Assembly (NCBI RefSeq): GCF_947488515.1
Contig: NZ_CANKZF010000001.1
Location: 558,001 to 622,000 of the forward strand
DNA: 64,000 nt
Source: an uncultured Nocardioides sp.
GTDB lineage: Bacteria > Actinomycetota > Actinomycetes > Propionibacteriales > Nocardioidaceae
Direction of reading: 5' to 3'
The notes beneath the pieces are model-generated. The model saw nothing but the letters and a program-made list of their open reading frames with translations. It had not been told where the DNA came from and did no database searches. Below are positions 17,701 through 26,627 of the stretch, piece by piece (position 1 is the first letter of the stretch; each line of letters begins with the position of its first letter). The translations under genes were made by a program, and so were the position numbers.

Positions 17701-19406
17701 AGCTCGGCGCGTGGCGCGCGAAGTACTCCTCGGTGCCTGCTCCCACGACCAGCCGCTACCACTGCATCGTCTGGAGCGACTGGGTCTCGCAGGCCAGGGC
17801 CGAGCTGGCGTCAGGGATCCGCCTCGACACGAACTACTACTACTACCCCGGCTCGTGGATCGCGGACCGGCCGGGGTTCATGAACGGGTCGGGCATGCCC
17901 ATGCGCTTCACCGACACCGACGGCACGATGATCGACGTCTTCCAGGCCAACACCAACATGACCGACGAGTCCGGGCAGACCTACCCGTTCACGCCCGACA
18001 CCCTGCTCGACCGGGCACTCGGCAGCCAGGGCTACTACGGCGCCTTCACCGCCAACCTGCACACCGACCGGGCCTCGACCTTCGAGGACACCCAGGTGCT
18101 GGCCTCGGCGCAGGCGCGTGGCGTGCCCGTCATCGCCGCCCGCCAGCTGCTGACGTGGACCGACGGACGCAACGGCTCGTCGTTCAGCGGCATCTCGTGG
18201 AGCGGCAGCACCTTGTCCTTCACCGTCGGGATCGGAGTCGGAGCGACCGGGCTGACGGCGATGCTGCCCACCACCGGCCCGGGCGGCACGACGCTCAGCG
18301 CCGTCACCCGAGGGGGCGCCTCCGTGCCGTTCACGACGATGACGGTCAAGGGCCAGCAGTACGCCGTCTTCCCGGCGATCGGCGGCGCCCACCAGGCGAC
18401 GTACTCCGCTGGGGGCGGCGGCGCCAACCGCGTCTCCGACGCATCGGTCACGACGTCCGACACCGGCGACACGACGGCCACCTGGACGACCGACGAGCCC
18501 GGCACCAGCGACGTGCTGCTCGGCACCACGCCCGGCGGGCTCTCCACCCGGGTCTCGATCGCTGGTCGGACCACCGAGCACCTCGCGGAGCTCGATGGCC
18601 TGCGGCCCGCAACGCGCTACTACTACCGCCTCGAGTCGCGCGGCCCGGGAGGGCGTCACACCTTGTGGCCGGCGGCCGATGCCGCACCGGCGTCGTTCAC
18701 GACACCGGCCGTCGACGGGGCCGCGCCGCGCATCAGCCGGATGAAGGTCCTGCCGCTGCCCGACGGCTCGGCCCGGGTCACCTGGCGGACGAGCGAGCCC
18801 GCGACCTCGGTCGTGCGCCTCGGACGGGCCGGCACCCCGCTCCGGCGGCGCGGGTTCGACTCGAGCCTGACCAGGAACCACACGATCGTGGTGACGGGGC
18901 TGGCGCCGCGGCGGGAGTACGCAGTGAGGGTGGCCTCGCGTGACACCTCAGGCACGGCCGCCACGCCTCGGTCGGAGCAGTTCCGCACCCCGCGCGCCGG
19001 CATCGCGATGATGACGGCCGAGGACTTCCGCACCGGCACGCTCAGCGGCGACGTCCGCGTGGACGAGTCCGGGCTGGGTGGCCTCGCGCTGAGCGTTCGT
19101 GGCTGGGGCCGCTACACCTCGCGGGTGGTCGACTCCGGGCGCAAGACGACGTGGCGGGGACTCGTGCTCGATGCACACCGGCCAGCGGGCTCGCAGGTCG
19201 TGGTGCGGGTCCGCGCCGGTGAGCGGGCGACGCCCGACGACACCTGGTCGGGCTGGAAGGTCGTCACCGGGGCGGGCAGCCGCGCCGAGGTGTCGGGACG
19301 CTACGTCCAGTACGACGTCACGCTCGCAGCGGCCCAGGGCGGGCTGCCCAGCGTGCGGGCCGTCGGCCTCACGCGCACCGGAGGGCTCGCGCCGCACGAG
19401 GACTAG
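11718..19406 (+). CDS. Giant secreted multidomain protein (DMFase-like, DUF4082, Ig-like, deacetylase-like)
   Basis: A 2562-aa exported protein. Order: signal peptide (1-31, ending ASA); a domain like the C-terminal part of the N,N-dimethylformamidase beta subunit (~35-525, with RMGYYGGDGAR and SVGHDEYWSG); one Ig-like domain (~530-625); then three DUF4082 domains (each starting CPCTIWP at residues 630, 1004 and 1378), each followed by Big_5-type Ig domains (two, two and one). Next come a ThuA/glutamine-amidotransferase-like segment (~1655-1890), a polysaccharide-deacetylase-like domain (~1893-2170, VVATGDDHA and EVGLHPD), two fibronectin-like domains (~2240-2425) and a C-terminal beta-rich region. 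No sortase motif or C-terminal anchor is seen. The GTG start follows AAGGAG. A role in surface glycan binding or processing is inferred, not shown. Confidence 0.85.
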   Translation: MPGPRRLVVLMSLVLAASGLSVLVTSTPASAAPCDPPVTNAVACENTLPGSPESEWGITGAGSSTIQGFATDMSVDQGQTIGFKVDTPATSYRLDIYRMGYYGGDGARRVATVLPTVLNNQPNCLTAVATGLVDCGNWTQNASWAVPPTAVSGIYFARLVRTDGTAGASHVFFVVRDDDGGSDLLFQTSDTTWQAYNAFGGNSLYTGAPAGRAYKVSYNRPFTTRGNAPEDWVFNSEYPMVRFLESNGYDVSYSSGVDTDRRGAELLEHEAFLSVGHDEYWSGAQRANVEAARDAGVDLAFFSGNEVFWKTRWETSIDGSGTTHRTLVSYKETHANAKIDPLANTWTGTWRDPRFSPPADGGRPENGLTGTMFAINCCATNMVVGQADGQMRFWRNTRVATLGTNATTTIGTNVIGYEWDEDPDNGFRPPGTFRVSQTAGSGERLQDHGSTYAQGQATHAMTTYRAASGALVFSAGTIQWAWALDSNHDRGSAAPDTAAQQATVNLLADMGVQPDTLATGLAAATASTDTTAPTAAITSPAAGATLPVGSPVTITGTATDAGGGRVAGVEVSTDGGSTWRRASGRATWTYTFTPASAGALTLRARAVDDSARLGAAATTSVTVGTPATPCPCTIWPSTATPAGTDPDTSAVELGVKFRAAVDGMVTGIRYYKPTQTSGVHVGSLWSSTGTRLAQVTFTNETASGWQQASFATPVPVTAGTTYVASYFTPSRYAVTSGYFASAATTRGPLTALQDAPSGGNGLYRYTTTAGAFPNQTYGSENYWVDVVFTEANDTTKPTLTSRTPAPGATGVPLASDVTATFSEPVQQSTATFELRGPGGALVPATVSYDAASRTATLDPTAPLSATTTYTASLSGARDPAGNQMDPVTWSFTTDTPDTTSPTVTGRTPTAGATGVALGVSPTATFSEPVQQTTIALEVRGPGNTLAPAATTYDAASRTATVNPNANLAASTTYTVNLTGARDASGNQMDPVSWSFTTTAAVSECPCTIWPSTATPAGTDPDTSPVELGVRFRASTDGFVTGIRYYKPTQTSGVHVGSLWTSTGNRLGQVTFTGETASGWQQATFASPIAVTAGTTYVASYFTPSRYAVSSGYFASAATTRGPLTALQNGTDGGNGLYRYTSSASTFPDQTYGSENYWVDVVFEDGPDSTRPTVTGRTPAPGATGVGVGSDVSATFSEPVQQSTLGLELRGPGGTIVTGTTSYDAATRTAVLDPAAALAASTTYTATVTGVRDTAGNLIDPVSWTFTTDTPDTTKPTLTSRAPAPGAGTVSTAVSPTATFSEAVQAATITFELRAPGGALVPAATTYDAASRTSTLDPSATLVANTTYTASVSGARDAAGNVMDAVTWTFTTSATTSGCPCTIWPVSATPAGIDPDTSAVELGVKFRTDTPGYITGIRYYRPSQATGTHVGSLWSATGTRLGQVTFAGGTASGWQEAIFASPVAVTANTTYVASYFTPSRYVVNSGYFASAGTTRGPLTALRNGADGGNGLYRYTSTPSTFPNLSYGSENYWVDVIFQEESNDTTPPTLEGRVPASGATGVPASVRPQAIFSESVTGSTVAMVLRGPGGQVVPSTTAYDVGTRTATLTPGAGLEWSTSYTVEVSGARDGSGNTMTSASWSFQTSAPPPPGPEEGPGGPIAVVTSTGNPSSSYLSEILRAEGLNEFANVRVSTLSAATLAAYSVVVLGDVGITDAQVAALTSWVEAGGNLIAMRPDTRLHGLAGITAQAGTVTDGYLAVNAAVEPGAGITTDTMQFHGAAGRYSLSGATSVATLYSNATTSTGLPAVTLRSVGSNGGQVATWAFDLARSVIATRQGNVAWAGQNRDGATPNRSNDLFFGGSEPDWLNLSKAHIPQADEQQRLLANLVTVTARDRFPVPRFWYFPGTHKAVVVATGDDHATGGTPGRFSTYAAASPSGCSVVRWECPRFTSYVFTNTPMTNAQAATFDAQGFEVGLHPDNSCTNFLSYQALLNGYTDQLGAWRAKYSSVPAPTTSRYHCIVWSDWVSQARAELASGIRLDTNYYYYPGSWIADRPGFMNGSGMPMRFTDTDGTMIDVFQANTNMTDESGQTYPFTPDTLLDRALGSQGYYGAFTANLHTDRASTFEDTQVLASAQARGVPVIAARQLLTWTDGRNGSSFSGISWSGSTLSFTVGIGVGATGLTAMLPTTGPGGTTLSAVTRGGASVPFTTMTVKGQQYAVFPAIGGAHQATYSAGGGGANRVSDASVTTSDTGDTTATWTTDEPGTSDVLLGTTPGGLSTRVSIAGRTTEHLAELDGLRPATRYYYRLESRGPGGRHTLWPAADAAPASFTTPAVDGAAPRISRMKVLPLPDGSARVTWRTSEPATSVVRLGRAGTPLRRRGFDSSLTRNHTIVVTGLAPRREYAVRVASRDTSGTAATPRSEQFRTPRAGIAMMTAEDFRTGTLSGDVRVDESGLGGLALSVRGWGRYTSRVVDSGRKTTWRGLVLDAHRPAGSQVVVRVRAGERATPDDTWSGWKVVTGAGSRAEVSGRYVQYDVTLAAAQGGLPSVRAVGLTRTGGLAPHED
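13605..16625 (+). repeat. 1122-bp in-gene tandem repeat (DUF4082 + Ig modules), ~2.7 copies
   Basis: The codons for CPCTIWP start at 13605, 14727 and 15849, exactly 1122 bp (374 codons) apart both times. Copies 1 and 2 hold one DUF4082 and two Ig-like domains; the third has one of each. DNA identity is high across the modules, with no net length change between copies. Confidence 0.85.
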
Positions 19407-19418
19407 GACGTCCAGCCG

Positions 19419-19778
19419 TCAGAGCCGGTCGAGCAGCCAGGACGGGCTCAGCACCTGGGCGGGCGCCACGTTGGCAGCGAGCGCACGGTCGGCGGTCACC
19501 ACGACGACGTGGCCGCCGGCCTCGCCCGCACGGCGCGCCTGCTCCCGGATCTCGGCGTCGCCGTCGCGCGCCGCGTGCACCGTCCGCACGTGGCCGTCCC
19601 GGCCGGCCCGCACGCCACCCTTGGCCTGGCCCTCCAGCACCAGCACGATCTCGTCGTACGACGTGTCGGCGACCAGGAGCCGCTCGTGCAGGCGGCGCGC
19701 CGCCCCCGCGCGGTCCTTCCACCAGCCGTCGGGCACGGACCCGACGACGTTGGCGCCGTCGACGACGAGGGTCGACAT
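19419..19778 (-). CDS. NYN/PIN-like ribonuclease-fold protein
   Basis: A 119-aa single-domain protein. VVDGANVVGS near the N-terminus, a central LVLEGQAKGG and later RDGDAEIREQA and VVVVTADRALA fit the NYN (YacP-like) PIN-fold pattern, with acidic residues (Asp7, the DGDAE cluster, the Asp in TADRAL) where metal-binding residues are expected. These domains are probable RNases. Its ATG overlaps the ffh stop by one base (TGATG), so it should be translated with ffh. The target RNA is unknown. Confidence 0.75.
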   Translation of the reverse strand: MSTLVVDGANVVGSVPDGWWKDRAGAARRLHERLLVADTSYDEIVLVLEGQAKGGVRAGRDGHVRTVHAARDGDAEIREQARRAGEAGGHVVVVTADRALAANVAPAQVLSPSWLLDRL

Positions 19779-21349
19779 CACTTCAGGAACTGTGAGAAGT
19801 CCTTCGGCAGGTTGAGCTGCTCGGCAGCCTTCTCGTAGTCGACGTCGGCGCCGTCGGGGTTGCCGAAGGGGTTGGCGGCCTTCCCGTCCGAGGCAGTCTT
19901 CTGCGCGGCCTTCTGCTGGGCAGCCTTCGCCGGGTTGCCCGAGACGCGCTTCTTGCCCTTCTTGCCCTTGACCTGGGCCGGCTGACGCGCTCCGGAGCGC
20001 TTGCCGCCGGCCATGCCGGGCATCCCCGGCATCCCCGGCATGCCGCCGCCCTTGGCCATCGACTCCATCATCTTGCGCGCCTCGAAGAAGCGGTCGACGA
20101 GCTGGTTGACGTCGGACACCTGGCGGCCGGAGCCGGCAGCGATGCGGGCGCGACGCGAGCCGTCGATGATCTTCGGGTTGTCGCGCTCGGCCGGCGTCAT
20201 CGACTGGATGATCGCCTGGATGCGGTCGATCTCGCGCTCGTCGAAGTTCTCGAGCTGGTCGCGGAACTGACCCATCCCGGGGAGCATCCCCATGATCTTG
20301 GTCATCGAGCCGAGCTTGCGGATCTGCATCATCTGCTGGAGGAAGTCCTCCAGCGTGAAGCCGCCCTTGGTGGCGAGCTTCTCGGCCGCCTTCAGCGACT
20401 GCTCGGAGTCGAACGCCTTCTCGGCCTGCTCGATCAGGGTGAGCATGTCGCCCATGTCGAGGATGCGCGAGGCCATCCGGTCGGGGTGGAACAGGTCGAA
20501 GTCGGTCATCTTCTCGCCGCTGGAGGCGAACATGACCGGCTTGCCCGTGATCGAGCGGATCGACAGCGCGGCGCCACCGCGGGCGTCGCCGTCGAGCTTG
20601 GTGAGCACCACGCCGTCGTAGCCGACACCGTCGAGGAAGGCCTGCGCGGTGGTGACCGCGTCCTGGCCGATCATCGCGTCGACGACGAAGAGGACCTCGT
20701 CGGGCTGCACCGCGTCGCGGATGTCGGCGGCCTGCTGCATGAGGGTCGCGTCGACGCCGAGGCGTCCGGCGGTGTCGATGATGACGACGTCGTGGAGCTT
20801 GCGCTTGGCCTCCTCGATCGACGCGCGGGCGACGTCGACCGGGTTGCCGGTGCCATTGCCCGGCTCGGGGGCGAAGACCGGGACGCCGACTCGCTCGCCG
20901 TTGACCTGCAGCTGCTGGACGGCGTTGGGACGCTGGAGGTCGGCCGCGACGAGCATCGGCGTCTTGTCCTGGTCCTTGAGCCACAGCGCGAGCTTGGCCG
21001 CGAGCGTCGTCTTGCCGGCACCCTGGAGGCCGGCGAGCATGATGACCGTCGGCCCGCTCTTGGCGTAGCGCAGGCGGCGCGTCTCGCCGCCGAGGATCGT
21101 GACAAGCTCCTCGTGGACGATCTTGATGATCTGCTGCGCCGGGTTGAGGGCGCCGCTGACCTCCTCCGAGCGGGCGCGCTCCTTCACCGCCCCGACGAAC
21201 TCCTTCACCACGGGCAGCGCGACATCGGCCTCGAGCAGCGCGATGCGGATCTCACGCGCGGTGGCGTCGATGTCGGCCTCGGAGAGCCGGCCCTTGCCCC
21301 GCAGGTTCTTGAAGGTGTCGGCAAGGCGGTCGGAGAGTGTGGCGAACAC
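19778..21349 (-). CDS. ffh: Signal recognition particle protein (SRP54)
   Basis: A 523-aa GTPase that binds signal sequences and 4.5S RNA and brings ribosomes to FtsY at the membrane. N domain 1-~90; G domain with GLQGAGKTTLAAKLA (Walker A, ~107-121), VIIDTAGRLG and TKLDGDARGG; M domain from ~300 with Met-rich segments such as MMQIRKLGSMTKIMGMLPG and the GSGRQVSDVN RNA-binding motif. A Gly-Met-Pro repeat and a Lys-rich tail (about the last 80 residues) extend it beyond E. coli Ffh. The start is a GTG. Its receptor gene ftsY lies 8 kb away on the same strand. Confidence 0.96.
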   Translation of the reverse strand: MFATLSDRLADTFKNLRGKGRLSEADIDATAREIRIALLEADVALPVVKEFVGAVKERARSEEVSGALNPAQQIIKIVHEELVTILGGETRRLRYAKSGPTVIMLAGLQGAGKTTLAAKLALWLKDQDKTPMLVAADLQRPNAVQQLQVNGERVGVPVFAPEPGNGTGNPVDVARASIEEAKRKLHDVVIIDTAGRLGVDATLMQQAADIRDAVQPDEVLFVVDAMIGQDAVTTAQAFLDGVGYDGVVLTKLDGDARGGAALSIRSITGKPVMFASSGEKMTDFDLFHPDRMASRILDMGDMLTLIEQAEKAFDSEQSLKAAEKLATKGGFTLEDFLQQMMQIRKLGSMTKIMGMLPGMGQFRDQLENFDEREIDRIQAIIQSMTPAERDNPKIIDGSRRARIAAGSGRQVSDVNQLVDRFFEARKMMESMAKGGGMPGMPGMPGMAGGKRSGARQPAQVKGKKGKKRVSGNPAKAAQQKAAQKTASDGKAANPFGNPDGADVDYEKAAEQLNLPKDFSQFLK

Positions 21350-21475
21350 GGTGTGGGTCTGTCCCTCGCATCGGTGGTGGATCAGGGTGGATCAGAGTCT
21401 GGTACGACGACCAAGACTAACGGCCGCACCCCGTCCGGGCTCACCCGACGAGCTCATCCGCCGAGCTCAGCCAGC

Positions 21476-23698
21476 TCAGCCGCCCAGTGCCGTGCGTACG
21501 GCATGGGCAGCCGCCGCAGCTCGCTCCTCCGTGGGGCGCACCCCACCGACCTCCTGGACGTAGAACACGTCGACCGCCTGGGGGCCGAGCGTGGAGACGT
21601 GCGCGGAGGCCACCGTGAGCCCGAGCCCGGCGAGGGTGGTGAGCACGCGGTGGACCACACCGGGCCGGTCGGAGGTGCGGATCTCCAGCACCAGCGAGGC
21701 GCGCGAGGCGTCCGGGCGGACCTCGACGATCGGTGGCAGCTCGCCGTCCGGGCGCGCGGGCAGGTCGGGGAGCCGCTGGGTGCCCTCGACGACGCGGCGG
21801 ATCCGGTCGCGGACGACGCTGGCGTCGAGGTAGGCGTCCGGGACCTCCCACGCGCTGACGGCCCACTCGCCCTCGGCGTCGACCTGCGACCAGGCGCGGG
21901 CGGCGTGCACCGGCACCCGCAGCGCGGCGAGTCCTCCGGCGACGTCGGCGAGCAGCCCCACGCGGTCGGCCGCGACCACGGTGACGGTGGCGCCGACCTC
22001 GTGCGGGGCGATCTCGACCGACACGGCGGTCGGGTCGCGTCGTACGGCGTCGGGGACGGGCAGCGACCCCGCCGGGTCGACGTGCGTCATCTCGGCGCCG
22101 AGCGCGTGCCCGGCGCGGGAGACGAGGCGGTCGATCAGGGACGCCCGCCACGTCGTCCACGCCGCCGGCGAGGCCGCCCGGGCGTCGGCCTCGGTGAGGG
22201 CACGCAGGAGCTCGAGGCTGGCCGCGTCCGGGACGTGGGTGAGCAGCTCGGCGGTGGTGGCGGGGTCGTCGGGGTCGCGGGTGGTCGCGAGGTCCGCCAG
22301 CAGCAGGTGCCAGCGCACGAGGGAGGCCACCACCTCGGCGTCGAGGTCGGTGAAGCCCATCCGGGCCACGACCTTCCGAGCCAGGGGCTCACCGGCCACC
22401 GAGTGGTCGTGCAGCGACCCCTTGCCGATGTCGTGCAGCAGCGCGGCCACGAGCAGCAGGTCGGGCCGGCGGACGCTGCGGATCAGGGCGCCCGCCTCCG
22501 CGCAGGTCTCCACGACGTGCCGGTCGACGGTGAAGCGGTGGATGGCCGAGGCGTGGGGCAGCAACCGGATCTGCTCCCACTCGGGCAGGAAGGTCTCGAT
22601 GCCCTCGACCTCGTCGAGGGTCTCCCAGACCGGCAGCAGGGCCGGCCCGCTGGCGAGCAGACGGACGAGCGCGTCGCGGGCAGGGGCGGGCCACGGCACG
22701 GGGAGATCGGCCCCTTCCCGGACCAGCCGGGCGGCGGTGGTGGGCGCGAGCACGACGTCACGGCTCGCTGCCTCCGCCGCCGCACGGAGCAGCAGGGTCG
22801 GGTCGTCGCCGGGCCTGGTCCCGGCGTCGAGGACGACCTCGCCACGCGAGAGCGCGATCCCGGGGGCGATCCTCTCGAGAGCGGGCGTCCGTCGGCCCCG
22901 CTCCCCCGTCGATCGGGCCATCACGGCGTCCGTACGCCGCCACGCCAGCCGCGAGAGGTGGGCGATCCGGCGGCCGAGGGAGCGGACGTGGCGCTGGGCG
23001 GCCCCGGCGTCGGGAAGTCCGAGGCGCTCGGCCAGCGGGCCCCACATCTCGGGGGCGATGCGGTCGGCCGGCCGGCCGGCGAGGTCCTGCACCTCGTCGC
23101 GGACGTCGAGGAGCATCTGCCGCGCCGCCTCGAGCGCGGGGGTGGAGGCGTCGACGAGCCAGCTGGCCTCGATCGCCTTGAGCACGCCGGCATCGCGCAG
23201 CCCGCCCTCGGCCTCCTTGACGTCGGGCACCGACGCGTGGGCCAGCTCGCCGGTGACGTCGTGGCGCTTGAGCGTCATCGCCTTGAGCTCCGGCAGCCGG
23301 GTCCGGGCCTGACGACGCCAGTCGGCCAGCATCGTGGTGCGCAGCCGGAGGCTGAGGCCCGGGTCGCCGGCGAGGTGGCGGGCGTCGAGCAGGCCGAGCG
23401 CGACCCGGAGGTCCGTCGCCGCCTCGAGCACCTCGCTCATCGAGCGGACCGAGTGGTCGAGCCGCCGCCCGGAGTCCCACAGCGGGTACCAGAGCGTGGC
23501 CCCCAGGTCGCCCAGGTCGTGGCCGTCCTCGTGGACCAGGACGACGTCGAGGTCGGAGTGCGGCGCGAGCTCGCCCCGGCCGTACCCCCCGACCGCGACC
23601 AGGGCCACCCCGGTGACGGGCCCGCCGGAGGCGGCGTACGCCTCCCGGCAGAGCTCGTCGGCCGAGGTGGCCCTGGTCTGTCGCAGTTCTGCGGTCAC
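21476..23698 (-). CDS. glnD: [Protein-PII] nucleotidyltransferase / hydrolase GlnD
   Basis: A 740-aa sensor of glutamine status that modifies PII. Nucleotidyltransferase motif GGYGRGELAPHSDLDVVLVH (residues ~37-56); HD hydrolase motif LLHDIGKGSLHDHS (~405-418); two C-terminal ACT domains (the first near VVAADRVGLLADVAGGL, the second near SDRPGVVHRVLTTLAGLGL) that bind glutamine. In actinobacteria the PII modification is usually adenylylation, not uridylylation. The start is a GTG. The gene lies directly downstream of amt-glnB, the standard actinobacterial order, with a ~105-bp gap. Confidence 0.95.
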   Translation of the reverse strand: MTAELRQTRATSADELCREAYAASGGPVTGVALVAVGGYGRGELAPHSDLDVVLVHEDGHDLGDLGATLWYPLWDSGRRLDHSVRSMSEVLEAATDLRVALGLLDARHLAGDPGLSLRLRTTMLADWRRQARTRLPELKAMTLKRHDVTGELAHASVPDVKEAEGGLRDAGVLKAIEASWLVDASTPALEAARQMLLDVRDEVQDLAGRPADRIAPEMWGPLAERLGLPDAGAAQRHVRSLGRRIAHLSRLAWRRTDAVMARSTGERGRRTPALERIAPGIALSRGEVVLDAGTRPGDDPTLLLRAAAEAASRDVVLAPTTAARLVREGADLPVPWPAPARDALVRLLASGPALLPVWETLDEVEGIETFLPEWEQIRLLPHASAIHRFTVDRHVVETCAEAGALIRSVRRPDLLLVAALLHDIGKGSLHDHSVAGEPLARKVVARMGFTDLDAEVVASLVRWHLLLADLATTRDPDDPATTAELLTHVPDAASLELLRALTEADARAASPAAWTTWRASLIDRLVSRAGHALGAEMTHVDPAGSLPVPDAVRRDPTAVSVEIAPHEVGATVTVVAADRVGLLADVAGGLAALRVPVHAARAWSQVDAEGEWAVSAWEVPDAYLDASVVRDRIRRVVEGTQRLPDLPARPDGELPPIVEVRPDASRASLVLEIRTSDRPGVVHRVLTTLAGLGLTVASAHVSTLGPQAVDVFYVQEVGGVRPTEERAAAAAHAVRTALGG

Positions 23699-23803
23699 GC
23701 GGGGTCCCTACGTCGTTGCTCGGAGGAGCGGAGCGGAGGAGAGGAACGGCGTGGGGTGCTCACGCGTCCACGTCCCCGCGAGTCCCGAGAAGAGGGAACG
23801 TCA

Positions 23804-25470
<1,667 letters not shown>

Positions 25471-25598
25471 AGGACCTCCAGGAACTCGAGCACGAACGAA
25501 ACGGGGGGGTCACCCAGGCCATGACGCCGCTGTCATGGCGGTGCCCACGTGATGACCCGCAGCCTGTGCGGCCGAGGTTTCGCGGGGCCGCGACGGAT

Positions 25599-25614
25599 GT
25601 TGCACGCACGCAAC
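25599..25614. promoter_or_regulatory. GTTGC-N6-GCAAC inverted repeat between amt and a glycosyltransferase gene
   Basis: A perfect 5-bp inverted repeat with a six-base spacer in the divergent 212-bp region. It could be an operator for either gene. Only symmetry and position support this. Confidence 0.25.
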
Positions 25615-25670
25615 GGAATGAGCCCTCGTGTTACAGGTGTGTGAACGGATCGTCGCCGGAGGCCGCTTGT

Positions 25671-25676
25671 TAGTGT
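25671..25676 (+). promoter_or_regulatory. -10 box of the RgpF-like gene, leaderless
   Basis: TAGTGT lies six bases before the GTG at 25683, leaving no room for a ribosome binding site. Confidence 0.4.
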
Positions 25677-25682
25677 TCGGCC

Positions 25683-26627
25683 GTGTCCAGACTGGCCGTG
25701 ATGGCGCACTACGACGTCGCCGGGGAGCTGCGGCCCCACGTGCGCGGTCAGGTGGAGGCGCTGGCCGCGTCGGTCGACACCCTGCTGGTCTGCACCACGG
25801 CCAACCTCCAGGACTCGGCGCGCGCCTGGTTGACCGAACGGGCGGTCCTCGTCGAGCGGGCCAACTACGGCTACGACTTCTTCAGCTACAAGGTCGGCCT
25901 CGACGCCGCCGGCGACCTGACGGCGTACGACGAGGTGGTGGTCTGCAACGACACCTACGTCTTCGCCCTCGACTCCTACGAGCCGATCTTCACCGAGATG
26001 GCCACGCGGCCCTGCGACTTCTGGGGCCTGACGGGCGCCGAGCGCGTCGCGCCGCACATCCAGTCCTTCTTCATCGCCTTCCGCCCGTGGGTGGTCGGTT
26101 CGCGGGCGTTCACGACGTTCTGGGAGGAGATGGAGCCGATCTCCAAGCGCCGCCAGGTCATCCGGCGCTACGAGGTGGGCATGTCGCGCCGCCTCTACGA
26201 GGCGGGCTTCCTCTCCGACACCTACTTCGTCGAGACCCCCGAGGACCGGCGCATCGCCCGCGAGCGGATGCGCTGGTGGGCCGCCCACCGCTCCCACTTC
26301 CCGCGCACCCGCGCCGAGGTGCGCGAGTGGCGCGAGCGGGCCAACGAGCCGTGGAACCCTGCCCGGAGCCTGGCCGACCGGGTGCTCGACAACGCCCGGC
26401 TCCCCTACGTCAAGATCGACACCCTGCGCTACGACCCGTACAACCTCGACGCCAAGCGGCTGCTCGAGCTGTGCGAGCGGCGCTTCCCGCAGCGCTTCGA
26501 CGGCGTGCGCGAGTTCCTCGAGGAGACCGCGCAGTACTACCCCCTCCGCGACACCGAGCGGCTGCTGCCCACGCCGCTGGCCCTCGAGCCCCTCTTCCCG
26601 CGGGTGAGGTACTCCGATGCGCGGTGA
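25683..26627 (+). CDS. RgpF-like rhamnan-synthesis family glycosyltransferase
   Basis: A 314-aa protein similar to RgpF/rhamnan synthesis F proteins, which act in making rhamnose-rich cell-wall polysaccharides. Visible family features: NYGYDFFSYKVGLD, the DEVVVCNDTYVF region (DxD-like) and FWGLTG followed by HIQSFFIAFRP. No membrane span is seen. The GTG start fits the TAGTGT box six bases upstream. The end overlaps the next glycosyltransferase by 11 bases, so both are one unit. Sugar donor and acceptor cannot be told from sequence. Confidence 0.82.
   Translation: MSRLAVMAHYDVAGELRPHVRGQVEALAASVDTLLVCTTANLQDSARAWLTERAVLVERANYGYDFFSYKVGLDAAGDLTAYDEVVVCNDTYVFALDSYEPIFTEMATRPCDFWGLTGAERVAPHIQSFFIAFRPWVVGSRAFTTFWEEMEPISKRRQVIRRYEVGMSRRLYEAGFLSDTYFVETPEDRRIARERMRWWAAHRSHFPRTRAEVREWRERANEPWNPARSLADRVLDNARLPYVKIDTLRYDPYNLDAKRLLELCERRFPQRFDGVREFLEETAQYYPLRDTERLLPTPLALEPLFPRVRYSDAR

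Noticed and set aside
25629..25645. GlnR-type nitrogen box upstream of amt (GTTAC ... GAAC)
   Set aside because: The spacing between the halves is eight bases rather than six and the second half does not match the consensus. I do not support a GlnR site.
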